A DNA stretch of 5,714 nt. Origin: Chloroflexota bacterium. GTDB lineage: Bacteria > Chloroflexota > Chloroflexia > Thermomicrobiales > UBA6265. The notes beneath the pieces were generated by a model. That model worked only from the letters and a program-made list of their open reading frames with translations. It had not been told where the DNA came from and searched no databases. Below are positions 1 to 5,714 of this stretch, in pieces. Numbering within the stretch: position 1 is the first letter of the stretch; each line of letters begins with the position of its first letter. The position numbers and the translations under genes are program-made. The stretch covers positions 1 through 5,714 of the forward strand of contig JAFAEA010000134.1 of the NCBI GenBank assembly GCA_023424355.1. The letters are read 5' to 3'.

Positions 1-341
1 ACCGGTTCGCCATGCTCCAGCACGGTGATGCAGTTGCCGAACATCGGCATGCCCAGCACGTAGTTGTTGGTGCCATCGAGTGGATCGATCAGCCACTGGA
101 TTTCGGCATCCGGATTGCACACAACGCCATGCTCCTCGCCCTTGATGCAGTGATCCGGGTAGGCAGCCTGAATCCGTTCGATAATGTGCTGCTCGGCAGC
201 GACATCCACCGCGGTGACCACATCGATCCCCTCGCCCTTCTGCTGGATATTGATATCGCTCTGTAGGCGCTCAAGGGCCATATCGCCAGCTTCGGCGGCG
301 AGTTCTGTTGCGAGTTGATGGAGGGATTCGAGATTCTGCAT
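1..341 (-). CDS. Inositol monophosphatase family protein (N-terminal part; gene runs off the left edge)
   Basis: This is a Mg2+-dependent phosphomonoesterase of the inositol monophosphatase family, acting on small phosphorylated substrates in the cytoplasm. The first 113 residues are visible, starting MQNLESLHQLATELAAEAGD. Two family hallmarks are present. The GEE motif lies at residues 68-70, where E70 is the expected metal ligand. The metal-binding motif WLIDPLDGTNNY lies at 83-94, with D86 and D89 as ligands and the L88 backbone. The family is usually about 250-280 residues, so more than half, including the C-terminal metal-binding Asp motif, is missing. The ATG at 339-341 is chosen because AAGGAG precedes it with a spacing of about seven bases. 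It follows the TetR gene on the same strand with a 50-base gap, so co-transcription is possible. Exact substrate (inositol phosphate, histidinol phosphate, fructose bisphosphate or PAP) cannot be told from this part. The family assignment is firm. Confidence 0.93.
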   Translation of the reverse strand, partial: MQNLESLHQLATELAAEAGDMALERLQSDINIQQKGEGIDVVTAVDVAAEQHIIERIQAAYPDHCIKGEEHGVVCNPDAEIQWLIDPLDGTNNYVLGMPMFGNCITVLEHGEP

Positions 342-348
342 GCAGGGC

Positions 349-371
349 TCCTTCGGTGATAGTCCGAAGGA
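349..371 (-). promoter_or_regulatory. Hairpin covering the ribosome-binding site of the phosphatase gene
   Basis: A perfect inverted repeat has 8-base arms, TCCTTCGG at 349-356 and CCGAAGGA at 364-371, with a 7-base loop. Read as minus-strand mRNA, the downstream arm contains most of the AAGGAG Shine-Dalgarno sequence of the phosphatase gene, which starts at 341. Folding would therefore hide the ribosome-binding site. The hairpin begins about 20 bases after the TetR stop codon. It has no following T-run, so it is not a typical terminator. The pairing is seen directly; a role in translational control is inference. Confidence 0.5.
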
Positions 372-391
372 AATGCTACCCGAAACCGACG

Positions 392-985
392 CTAGCGGAC
401 CGGGGGCACAACCACGCTGCCGGCAGAGGGGGAGAGCAGCTTGCGCATGGCCGTCATGGTCATCATCGCTGCTTCGGAATGCGGGTGGCCCAGGCGCTCG
501 TACTCCCAGCTGGTGTAGACAATGGAGAACAGCAGTTGCTGGAGCCAAACAGCCGGGATGGTGGCATCGATCTCGCCGGCTTGCTGTGCTCGTTGAATGG
601 CCCGGGTGAACTCGGAATCCACATCATCTTCGGGCTCACGGTTCGCGTTCTCAGCGTTGTCCATGTACGCCCACATGATCGCGTCCCAGCGCTCGAAGTA
701 TTCCAGTGCCATCTGCACCATGCCATCCACCGTCATCGCGCCGGAGAAATTGCATTGGGATTCGACTTCTTCAGCCTGGGCGCGAGCATACTCGCTGACA
801 GCCGCGATCAGATCGGAGCGCTCCGGGAAGTACCGATGAAGGGTACTGCGAGCCACCTCGGCCTCCCTGGCCACGTCGGCCAACGGCGCAGAACGGTCTC
901 GAGTAAATACCTGAACAGCAGCCTTGAGAATGGCCGTTCTGGTGCGAGATTGCGATGGTGTCAATAAAGAATCACTCGTGTTCAT
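392..985 (-). CDS. TetR/AcrR-family transcriptional repressor
   Basis: A 197-residue protein of normal length for a TetR-type one-component regulator. The N-terminal DNA-binding domain spans about residues 14-60. The typical tail of the helix-turn-helix is seen as VARSTLHRYFPERSDLI at 44-60, where YF and the following helix are family hallmarks. Residues about 65-185 form an all-helical ligand and dimerisation domain, rich in aromatic residues and Met (WDAIMWAYM at 100-108, YTSWEYERL at 157-165), consistent with a hydrophobic ligand pocket. The gene is divergent from an ABC exporter, the usual arrangement for a repressor of an efflux pump, and a palindrome lies between them. The ATG at 983-985 is the only start that leaves the full DNA-binding domain. 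No Shine-Dalgarno sequence precedes it, so translation may be leaderless. Ligand unknown. Family call firm; control of the neighbouring exporter is inferred from position. Confidence 0.93.
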   Translation of the reverse strand: MNTSDSLLTPSQSRTRTAILKAAVQVFTRDRSAPLADVAREAEVARSTLHRYFPERSDLIAAVSEYARAQAEEVESQCNFSGAMTVDGMVQMALEYFERWDAIMWAYMDNAENANREPEDDVDSEFTRAIQRAQQAGEIDATIPAVWLQQLLFSIVYTSWEYERLGHPHSEAAMMTMTAMRKLLSPSAGSVVVPPVR

Positions 986-1005
986 ATTGGTTCAATGATA
1001 CATCG

Positions 1006-1022
1006 TGTCCTCAAATAAGACA
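1006..1022. promoter_or_regulatory. Possible second, weaker repressor half-site pair
   Basis: TGTCCT at 1006-1011 repeats the right half of the main palindrome. It faces AAGACA at 1017-1022, which is one base off a perfect inverted match. The pair sits just upstream of the TetR start, where a bound repressor could also shut off its own gene. Spacing (5 bases) differs from that of the main palindrome (4 bases between the 10-base arms), so this may be chance. Confidence 0.25.
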
Positions 1023-1028
1023 TTCCAC

Positions 1029-1058
1029 TTGCTTAATAGGACACATATGTCCTATTAT
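1029..1058 (+). promoter_or_regulatory. Probable sigma-70-type promoter of the ABC exporter
   Basis: TTGCTT at 1029-1034 (-35-like) and TATTAT at 1053-1058 (-10-like, one mismatch from consensus) are separated by 18 bases. Transcription would begin near 1065 and give a leader of roughly 37 bases carrying the strong ribosome-binding site AAGGAGGT at 1088-1095, six bases before the exporter start. The hexamers are read directly; promoter activity is inference. Confidence 0.55.
1034..1057. promoter_or_regulatory. Palindromic operator, likely bound by the TetR-family protein
   Basis: A perfect inverted repeat has 10-base arms, TAATAGGACA at 1034-1043 and TGTCCTATTA at 1048-1057, separated by CATA. 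Its size and symmetry fit TetR-family operators, which are bound by dimers and usually lie between the repressor and its divergent target. It fills the spacer between the proposed -35 and -10 of the exporter, so occupancy should block RNA polymerase. The symmetry is seen directly; identity of the binding protein is inferred from context. Confidence 0.75.
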
Positions 1059-1101
1059 CGGCCTTGCCTGATTCACAGGTTCGCGACAAGGAGGTCGGCA
1101 A

Positions 1102-2853
1102 ATGAAATCGGAACCTCGGAAGTGGGACATCATCTGGTCCTACACTCGTCCTCATATCCGCGTGATTATCTTCTCGCTCTTTCTCGGACTGCTGGGTTCA
1201 GCTGGAGCCCTCGCCAGCCCGATGGTGACCAAATGGGTGCTGGATGCATTGGCTGCATCGGAATCGCTGTCTGGTCCGATCATCGCACTGGTGGTGCTCA
1301 CCATTGTCGGATCCCTCATCGGGATGTGGCAATGGATCGTGCTGGGTCGGCTGGCCGAGCGAATTGTGTTCAGCGCTCGTGAGGGCCTGATCCGCAAGTT
1401 CTTCGGCGCGCGGCTGGAGGATGTCACCAGCAAGCCAACCGGAGAGCTGGTGACCCGCGTGACATCCGATACGCTCCTTCTGCGAGAAGCGACATCATCC
1501 TCGCTTGTGAGCACCGTGAACGGTGTGATCATGCTGGTGGGATCGCTGGTGCTGATGGGTGTGCTGGATCTTGTACTGCTCGGCGTTACGGTGGTGGCGG
1601 TGGCGGTCGTAATCGTGCTCTTCATGCTGCTCATGCCGGGAATCTCCAAAGCTGAAGAGCAATCGCAGGAAGCCATGGGGCGGCTGGGTGCATCGCTGGA
1701 ATCGTCGCTCCACGCCATCCGCACCGTGAAGGCGAGTGTGGCCGAGAATCGACAGGCCGATGCCATTGTGGCCAATGCAGAGGATGCGCGACAGCATCGC
1801 CTCAAGGCTGTGAAATATCAGGCGATGGCATGGACGATTGCCTGGACCGGCATCCAGATCGCGATTGTGGTGATTCTCGGCATCGGGGCGTGGCGAGTAT
1901 CAGATAACGCGATGGAAGTGTCCTCGCTCATCGCTTTCCTACTCTATGCCTTTGGACTGATGGGGCCGATTCAGGAGATCAGCCAGGGAATCACGAGTCT
2001 GCAGTCTGGATTCGCCGCTGCTGGCCGCATTCGCGAACTGGATTCGATGCGGATCGAGGCAACGGAAGTGCCGGTGAAATCGCCTGAGACGCTGAAGCAT
2101 GCTGATACCGCTGCGCTGGTTCTCGAGAACGTCACCTATGCCTATGACGGAGCCGAAAGTCCGGCGGTGAGAGATGTATCCCTCACCGTGCCACGTCATG
2201 GACACATCGCACTGGTGGGTCCATCCGGCGCCGGCAAAACCACGCTCTTCTCCCTGATGCTGCGGTTCATGGAGCCGGAATCCGGATCGCTCTACCTCCA
2301 TGGACAGCCGTACGCCTCGATGACCCATCAGCAGATTCGCAAGCAGCTTGCGTACGTTGAGCAGGAGACACCGGTGGTTCCCGGCACCATCCGCGAGAAT
2401 CTCCGCTTCACCCATCCGGATGCGACAGAAGAGGAACTGTGGGCCGCGTTGCGAGAGGTCCGCATGGAGGAGAAGGTCCGTTCGCTCGAGCACGGGCTCG
2501 ATACCTCGCTGCTGGAAACCCCGCTCTCTGGTGGCCAAAGACAACGCATAGCACTGGCACGTGCAGTTCTGCGCACCCCGGATGTGCTGCTGCTGGACGA
2601 AGCAACGGCCCAGGTCGATGGCATCACCGAGGCTGCCATTCAGGATTGCATCCGCAAACGCGCGCAGGATGGCGCAGTGGTCACCATCGCGCACAGACTC
2701 TCAACCGTGGTGGAAGCAGATGTGATTGTGGTGATGGAAGATGGCGAGATCCGCGCCACCGGCACCCACCAGCAACTGCTGGCGAGCGATTCCCTCTATC
2801 GTGAGTTGGTGGAAGCGCTGCGGATTTCCCATTCGGGAGAGCTGGCTGCATAG
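1102..2853 (+). CDS. Half-size ABC exporter (membrane domain fused to ATPase), multidrug/lipid type
   Basis: A 583-residue fused transporter of the ABC exporter (MDR/MsbA-like) family, normal in length for a half-transporter that works as a dimer in the cytoplasmic membrane. Six hydrophobic helices lie near residues 20-42, 59-81, 137-156, 157-179, 241-263 and 272-293. The ATPase half shows an aromatic A-loop at Y348, Walker A GPSGAGKTT at 373-381, the Q-loop at Q421 (YVEQE), signature LSGGQRQR at 475-482, Walker B VLLLDEAT at 495-502 with catalytic E500, and H-loop H531. All catalytic motifs are intact. The D-loop reads AQVD instead of the common SALD, a tolerated variant. The start at 1102 is supported by AAGGAGGT at 1088-1095. 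Divergent from a TetR gene with a promoter-embedded palindrome, so it is probably an inducible efflux pump. Only one half-transporter gene is present, so a homodimer is likely, though a partner elsewhere is possible. Substrate cannot be predicted. Confidence 0.95.
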   Translation: MKSEPRKWDIIWSYTRPHIRVIIFSLFLGLLGSAGALASPMVTKWVLDALAASESLSGPIIALVVLTIVGSLIGMWQWIVLGRLAERIVFSAREGLIRKFFGARLEDVTSKPTGELVTRVTSDTLLLREATSSSLVSTVNGVIMLVGSLVLMGVLDLVLLGVTVVAVAVVIVLFMLLMPGISKAEEQSQEAMGRLGASLESSLHAIRTVKASVAENRQADAIVANAEDARQHRLKAVKYQAMAWTIAWTGIQIAIVVILGIGAWRVSDNAMEVSSLIAFLLYAFGLMGPIQEISQGITSLQSGFAAAGRIRELDSMRIEATEVPVKSPETLKHADTAALVLENVTYAYDGAESPAVRDVSLTVPRHGHIALVGPSGAGKTTLFSLMLRFMEPESGSLYLHGQPYASMTHQQIRKQLAYVEQETPVVPGTIRENLRFTHPDATEEELWAALREVRMEEKVRSLEHGLDTSLLETPLSGGQRQRIALARAVLRTPDVLLLDEATAQVDGITEAAIQDCIRKRAQDGAVVTIAHRLSTVVEADVIVVMEDGEIRATGTHQQLLASDSLYRELVEALRISHSGELAA

Positions 2854-2878
2854 CCCCAAAAATCCATCTGCATCCGTT

Positions 2879-2921
2879 GAGGAATCGGTGAGTGTTCTAG
2901 CGCTCACCGATTCCTCGCTTT
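2879..2921 (+). terminator. Hairpin terminator after the ABC exporter
   Basis: Perfect 14-base arms, GAGGAATCGGTGAG at 2879-2892 and CTCACCGATTCCTC at 2903-2916, enclose a 10-base loop. It begins 26 bases after the exporter stop codon. The tail is short (GCTTT), so the U-run is weak for a classical intrinsic terminator, but the stem is long and the position between two separate transcription units fits. It would insulate the downstream sulfotransferase-like gene from exporter transcription. Confidence 0.7.
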
Positions 2922-2981
2922 AACAAGGCTGATATCCGCTTTCCAATGTTCTTTGGTACGATCAGGGCATCGAATAGCGTA

Positions 2982-3000
2982 ATCGGTAAACTGCACCGAT
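2982..3000. other. Short inverted repeat upstream of the sulfotransferase-like gene
   Basis: ATCGGT at 2982-2987 and ACCGAT at 2995-3000 form a 6-base inverted repeat with a 7-base spacer, ending 16 bases before the ATG at 3017. It could be an operator or a small leader hairpin. I could not identify a convincing -35/-10 pair in 2922-3016, so the promoter of the following gene is unresolved. Repeats this short often occur by chance. Confidence 0.25.
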
Positions 3001-3016
3001 CAAACCATCATGAAAG

Positions 3017-4825
3017 ATGTTGCCTATGTTCTCCCGACGAAGACTGCTTCAAGCCTCCGCCGTGGCTCCGCTTGCCTCGATTGCGGCACCAGGGGCGTTC
3101 GCCCAAACCGGTACACCGGTGGCAGAGGAACCATCCCTGCCGCGAGCATTGGTGAGAATGTCTCCGCAGCCAGGCACCCGGTTTGCCCTGCCGCACACCA
3201 GCATTTCCCTGCGAGATGTGGTGCCATCGGCCGTCGGAAGCTTACGCGTCGTCGGGTCACTTTCTGGCCCCGCAGCCGGGGTGATTCGGGAGCATCGGGA
3301 TGGCAACGGTATCTCCTGGGTCACGGATGCACCATTCTTCGAGGGCGAAATCGTCACCGTTGCGGCCGAAATCCCCCTCACTGAGAGCGAGGATGGAACC
3401 GCATCCTTCGAGATCGGACGCCAATCGCCACGCACGCCAACCTTCTTCACAGAGGATCGCGATTCTGCCACCAACAACCCGGATCTGGTGCAGAACTTCA
3501 AATCCCGGCCGGATCTGGTGCCGATCCAGATCAGTCTCAAAACCATCGATGAGGAACGGGTCACACCCGGATTGATGGCCGTGACTCCGCATGTTCCCCA
3601 GGGCCACGCCGGTGCGCAACTGGTGAACAATGCCGCCGAAACCGTGTGGTATCACAATGCCGATGATCCGAATCACGTGATTTATTGCCTACAAATGCAG
3701 GAATACAACAACGAACCGGTGCTTACCTGGTGGGAAGGTGCTCGCTATCAGGGCTGGGGCTATGGCCACCATGTGCTGATGAATCGCAATTACGAAGAGG
3801 TCACCCGGGTGCAGGCCGGCAATGGCGTGAACGGACTCGACGTGCACGATCTGCAGATCACACCGGAAGGCTCCGCCTGGGTATTCTCCTACCACTCGGT
3901 GTGGATCGATCATGCCGGTTCCGACAGGAATGTCGCCGAGTGCGTGATTCAGGAAATCGATATCGAAACCGGCGATGTGTGGTGGGAGTGGCACTCGCTC
4001 GATCATGTCGGGATCGACGAATCCTACTCACCGGTACCGGTCGAACTCGCAGCGATGTTCGATTACATCCACGTCAACTCCATCGATGTCGATCTCGATG
4101 GCAATCTGCTCATCTCCGGCCGCGGGACCCACTGCATCTACAAGATCGATATAACCACGCACGAAGTGATTTGGCGATTGGGCGGGAAGCAAACCGATTT
4201 TGAGCTGGACGATCACGCCGTGTTTGCCTGGCAGCACGATGCCCGTCGCTTGCCCGATGGCACGTTCACCCTCTTCGATAATCACGATGACACCATCCGC
4301 ACCAGCAGCCGCGGCATGGTGTTCGATCTGGACGAAGCGGCCATGACCGCCACACTCCGCACCGAGTACTACCACCCGCTGGAGATGTGGTCGCCGTATC
4401 AGGCGAATATGCAGACACTCGATAACGGCCACATTTTCATGGGCTGGGGATCGGGTCCACGCTGCAGCGAGTTCACCCCCGAAGGCGAGATGATCTTCGA
4501 TATGCGGTACGCCGGTGGGCAGAGCTATCGCGGTTATCGCATCGATTGGAATGCCACCCCGAACCGACCAATCGATTACCTGCTGGAGGATGGAGCCGCC
4601 ACCACCCTCACCTGCCATGTCAGTTGGAACGGCGCTACCAACATCGCCTCCTGGCGGGTGTTGGCCGGACCGGACAACGTTTCCGTCTCCGAGGTCGCCC
4701 GCGCACCGAAGGTATCGTTCGAGACCGAGATCACCGATATTCCGATGGCTGCCTACATGGAAGTGCAGGCGCTGGATGCTGCCGGAACTGTGCTGGCCGG
4801 ACGCGTCCTCCAGCGCGGCGGCTAG
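3017..4825 (+). CDS. Tat-exported arylsulfotransferase-like (ASST family) protein
   Basis: A 602-residue exported protein resembling the PAPS-independent arylsulfotransferase family (beta-propeller; the ASST/Arylsulfotrans_2 type), whose characterised members move sulfuryl groups from phenolic sulfate esters to other phenols. The N-terminus carries a twin-arginine signal: SRRRLLQ at 6-12, a short hydrophobic stretch, and a likely cleavage after AFA at 27-29, so it should be exported folded. Family-type segments are DVHDLQITPEG (from 275), HVNSID (352-357), SGRGTHCIYKID (from 367), WRLGGK (386-391) and WQHDARRLPDG (405-415). H277, H352/N354, R369 and H407 match the histidine, asparagine and arginine pattern of the known active site. 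Residues about 518-600 look like a C-terminal beta-sandwich. An in-frame TGA at 3011-3013 leaves ATG 3017 as the first start; ATG 3026 (MFSRRRLL) is equally plausible and neither has a strong ribosome-binding site. Stop overlaps that of the convergent LysR gene. Family fairly sure; substrates unknown. Confidence 0.85.
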   Translation: MLPMFSRRRLLQASAVAPLASIAAPGAFAQTGTPVAEEPSLPRALVRMSPQPGTRFALPHTSISLRDVVPSAVGSLRVVGSLSGPAAGVIREHRDGNGISWVTDAPFFEGEIVTVAAEIPLTESEDGTASFEIGRQSPRTPTFFTEDRDSATNNPDLVQNFKSRPDLVPIQISLKTIDEERVTPGLMAVTPHVPQGHAGAQLVNNAAETVWYHNADDPNHVIYCLQMQEYNNEPVLTWWEGARYQGWGYGHHVLMNRNYEEVTRVQAGNGVNGLDVHDLQITPEGSAWVFSYHSVWIDHAGSDRNVAECVIQEIDIETGDVWWEWHSLDHVGIDESYSPVPVELAAMFDYIHVNSIDVDLDGNLLISGRGTHCIYKIDITTHEVIWRLGGKQTDFELDDHAVFAWQHDARRLPDGTFTLFDNHDDTIRTSSRGMVFDLDEAAMTATLRTEYYHPLEMWSPYQANMQTLDNGHIFMGWGSGPRCSEFTPEGEMIFDMRYAGGQSYRGYRIDWNATPNRPIDYLLEDGAATTLTCHVSWNGATNIASWRVLAGPDNVSVSEVARAPKVSFETEITDIPMAAYMEVQALDAAGTVLAGRVLQRGG

Positions 4826-5714
4826 GGAGCCAGCGGCTCCGGGTAGCGATCCTTCAGGGCCCTCACAAACTGATCCACTGCCGGAGAGACCATGTTGTCT
4901 CTCCGGATGGCATAGCCGATGGTGCGGAACAGTGGCGGCGATAGCGAGACCGTGCGCAAACCATCCACCTCACGCTCGGCGGGGAGTGCCAAGCGCGAGA
5001 GCAAGGCGTAGCCCATATTCATGCGCACCAGTTCGCGAATAGCTTCGAGGCTGCCGACTGTCATGGCCGGGTGGAAGGTAAAGCCGGCAGCGGCAAACCA
5101 GCTATCGATCAGCGCCCGCGTGACCCGAGCCGATTCGAACATCATTGCCGGTTGCTGATGCAGCAGCTCCGGCGTCACGGAGTCGCCTACTTCCATGCCT
5201 GGTGGCGCCAGCATCACGATCTCATCGTGGAAAAGCGCGGTCGATTCGATCTGCCGGCCCTCTACTGGCAGGGTCACCAATCCCACATCCACCTCATCGG
5301 CAGCGAGTTTGGCCGCGATTTCCAGGGAATGACCAGTCACCACCGAGATCTCGGTACCGGGCAGGGACCGACGCAATTGCCGCAGGATATCCGGCAGCAC
5401 CGTGGCGCAGGCAGTGGATCCGGTACCGATGCGGAGCGATCCACCAACGCTGCTGGTGAACTGCTCCATCGATTGCAGCGTGTTCCCGACTGCCTGCTCG
5501 ATCTGGGCGAAGTTCCGCAGCAACTCGGCGCCGGCAGCGGTCGGGATGGCGCGCTTCCCCTCCCGGGCGATGAGCGGCAGGCCAAAGCTGCTCTCTAATT
5601 GACGGATGTGGAAACTCACTGCCGGCTGGGTGATATCGTGCAGTTTCGCGGCCGCGGTGAAACTCCCAGTGGAAATCACATCGGCGAAGATCGAGAGTCC
5701 GGTCAGATTCGTCA
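4822..5714 (-). CDS. LysR-family transcriptional regulator (start codon probably one base beyond the right edge)
   Basis: A LysR-type regulator. An internal GTG at 5677-5679 would give 285 residues but would cut off the beginning of the DNA-binding domain. Upstream of it the frame stays open and reads TNLTGLSIFADV, the usual LysR N-terminus, up to the last bases of the window. The codon before this is NTG with N at position 5715, so the start is most likely there, giving 297 residues, the normal family length. In that numbering the helix-turn-helix spans about 19-38 (SFTAAAKL...QPAVSFHI), followed by the linker helix. An effector-binding domain of periplasmic-binding-protein type runs from about residue 92 (GSLRIGTG) to 290. 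It converges on the sulfotransferase-like gene, so it is not in the divergent position that usually identifies a LysR target. The target and effector are probably on the far side, outside the window. Family call firm. Confidence 0.93.
   Translation of the reverse strand, partial: TNLTGLSIFADVISTGSFTAAAKLHDITQPAVSFHIRQLESSFGLPLIAREGKRAIPTAAGAELLRNFAQIEQAVGNTLQSMEQFTSSVGGSLRIGTGSTACATVLPDILRQLRRSLPGTEISVVTGHSLEIAAKLAADEVDVGLVTLPVEGRQIESTALFHDEIVMLAPPGMEVGDSVTPELLHQQPAMMFESARVTRALIDSWFAAAGFTFHPAMTVGSLEAIRELVRMNMGYALLSRLALPAEREVDGLRTVSLSPPLFRTIGYAIRRDNMVSPAVDQFVRALKDRYPEPLAP
4826..4840. other. Small stem-loop at the junction of the two convergent genes
   Basis: GGAGCC at 4826-4831 and GGCTCC at 4835-4840 form a 6-base, GC-rich stem with a 3-base loop. 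It starts immediately after the sulfotransferase stop codon and lies within the last LysR codons (encoding E-P-L-A-P). There is no T-run on either side. It could slow polymerase arriving from either direction, but it may equally be a by-product of coding sequence. Confidence 0.25.

Noticed and set aside
349..371. Treating the hairpin between TetR and the phosphatase as a terminator
   Set aside because: No T-run follows the stem on the minus strand; the next bases are GCCCTGC and then the phosphatase ATG, and the stem overlaps its ribosome-binding site.
308..967. 219-residue plus-strand open frame opposite the TetR gene
   Set aside because: It lies antisense to a clear TetR-family gene, has no recognisable domain, is rich in His/Arg/Gly as antisense frames of GC-rich genes tend to be, and has no good ribosome-binding site.
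1152..1805. 217-residue minus-strand open frame opposite the exporter membrane domain
   Set aside because: Its Ser/Thr/Arg-rich composition is the usual mirror of a membrane protein in GC-rich DNA, with no domain or start signal.
1939..2694. 251-residue minus-strand open frame opposite the ABC ATPase domain
   Set aside because: The opposite strand encodes all conserved ABC motifs without a break. The antisense product has no family features and is best explained by codon bias.
3010..3384. Plus-strand open frame starting at the ATG at 3010
   Set aside because: It overlaps the start of the sulfotransferase-like gene in another frame and has no signal peptide or domain. The 3017 frame carries the Tat signal and the full enzyme.
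4028..4618. 196-residue minus-strand open frame opposite the sulfotransferase-like gene
   Set aside because: It has no recognisable family pattern and lies wholly opposite conserved propeller segments.
1..5714. Whole window as a defence, toxin-antitoxin or mobile island
   Set aside because: No nuclease, transposase, integrase, toxin or repeat array is visible, and the genes are ordinary metabolic, transport and regulatory families.

Overview
The window looks like chromosomal DNA of a moderately GC-rich bacterium. It holds five protein-coding genes, packed closely, with short regulatory gaps. The taxon cannot be fixed from the sequence alone. The codon style, and a Tat signal peptide followed by a mature start reading QTGTPVAEE, recall secreted proteins of Chloroflexota (Thermomicrobiales-like) bacteria; this is a weak inference from memory. 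I see no tRNA, rRNA, CRISPR array, insertion sequence or phage gene, and no gap of 300 bases or more without a gene.

Left block (1-985, minus strand): the N-terminal third of an inositol-monophosphatase-family phosphatase runs off the left edge. It lies 50 bases downstream of a complete TetR-family repressor gene on the same strand. The spacer can form a hairpin that buries the phosphatase Shine-Dalgarno sequence.

Centre (986-2921): the TetR gene is divergent from a complete half-size ABC exporter (six membrane helices plus ATPase). Between them is a perfect inverted repeat with 10-base arms. It lies almost exactly in the spacer between a good -35/-10 pair that would drive the exporter. The simplest reading is a ligand-responsive efflux module in which the TetR protein blocks the exporter promoter until an unknown compound binds it. 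A hairpin with perfect 14-base arms follows the exporter and probably ends its transcript.

Right block (2922-5714): a Tat-exported arylsulfotransferase-like beta-propeller enzyme (plus strand) converges on a LysR-type regulator (minus strand). The two stop codons share the palindrome CTAG, so the reading frames overlap by four bases. The LysR gene continues past the track-style internal GTG: the usual LysR N-terminus is readable to the last base, and its start codon is probably NTG with only its first base outside the window.

Nothing here amounts to a clearly new system. The points worth a second look are the operator/promoter geometry, the hairpin over the phosphatase ribosome-binding site, the possibly leaderless TetR transcript, the conserved sulfotransferase active site on a Tat-exported protein, and the CTAG-overlapping convergent gene pair.
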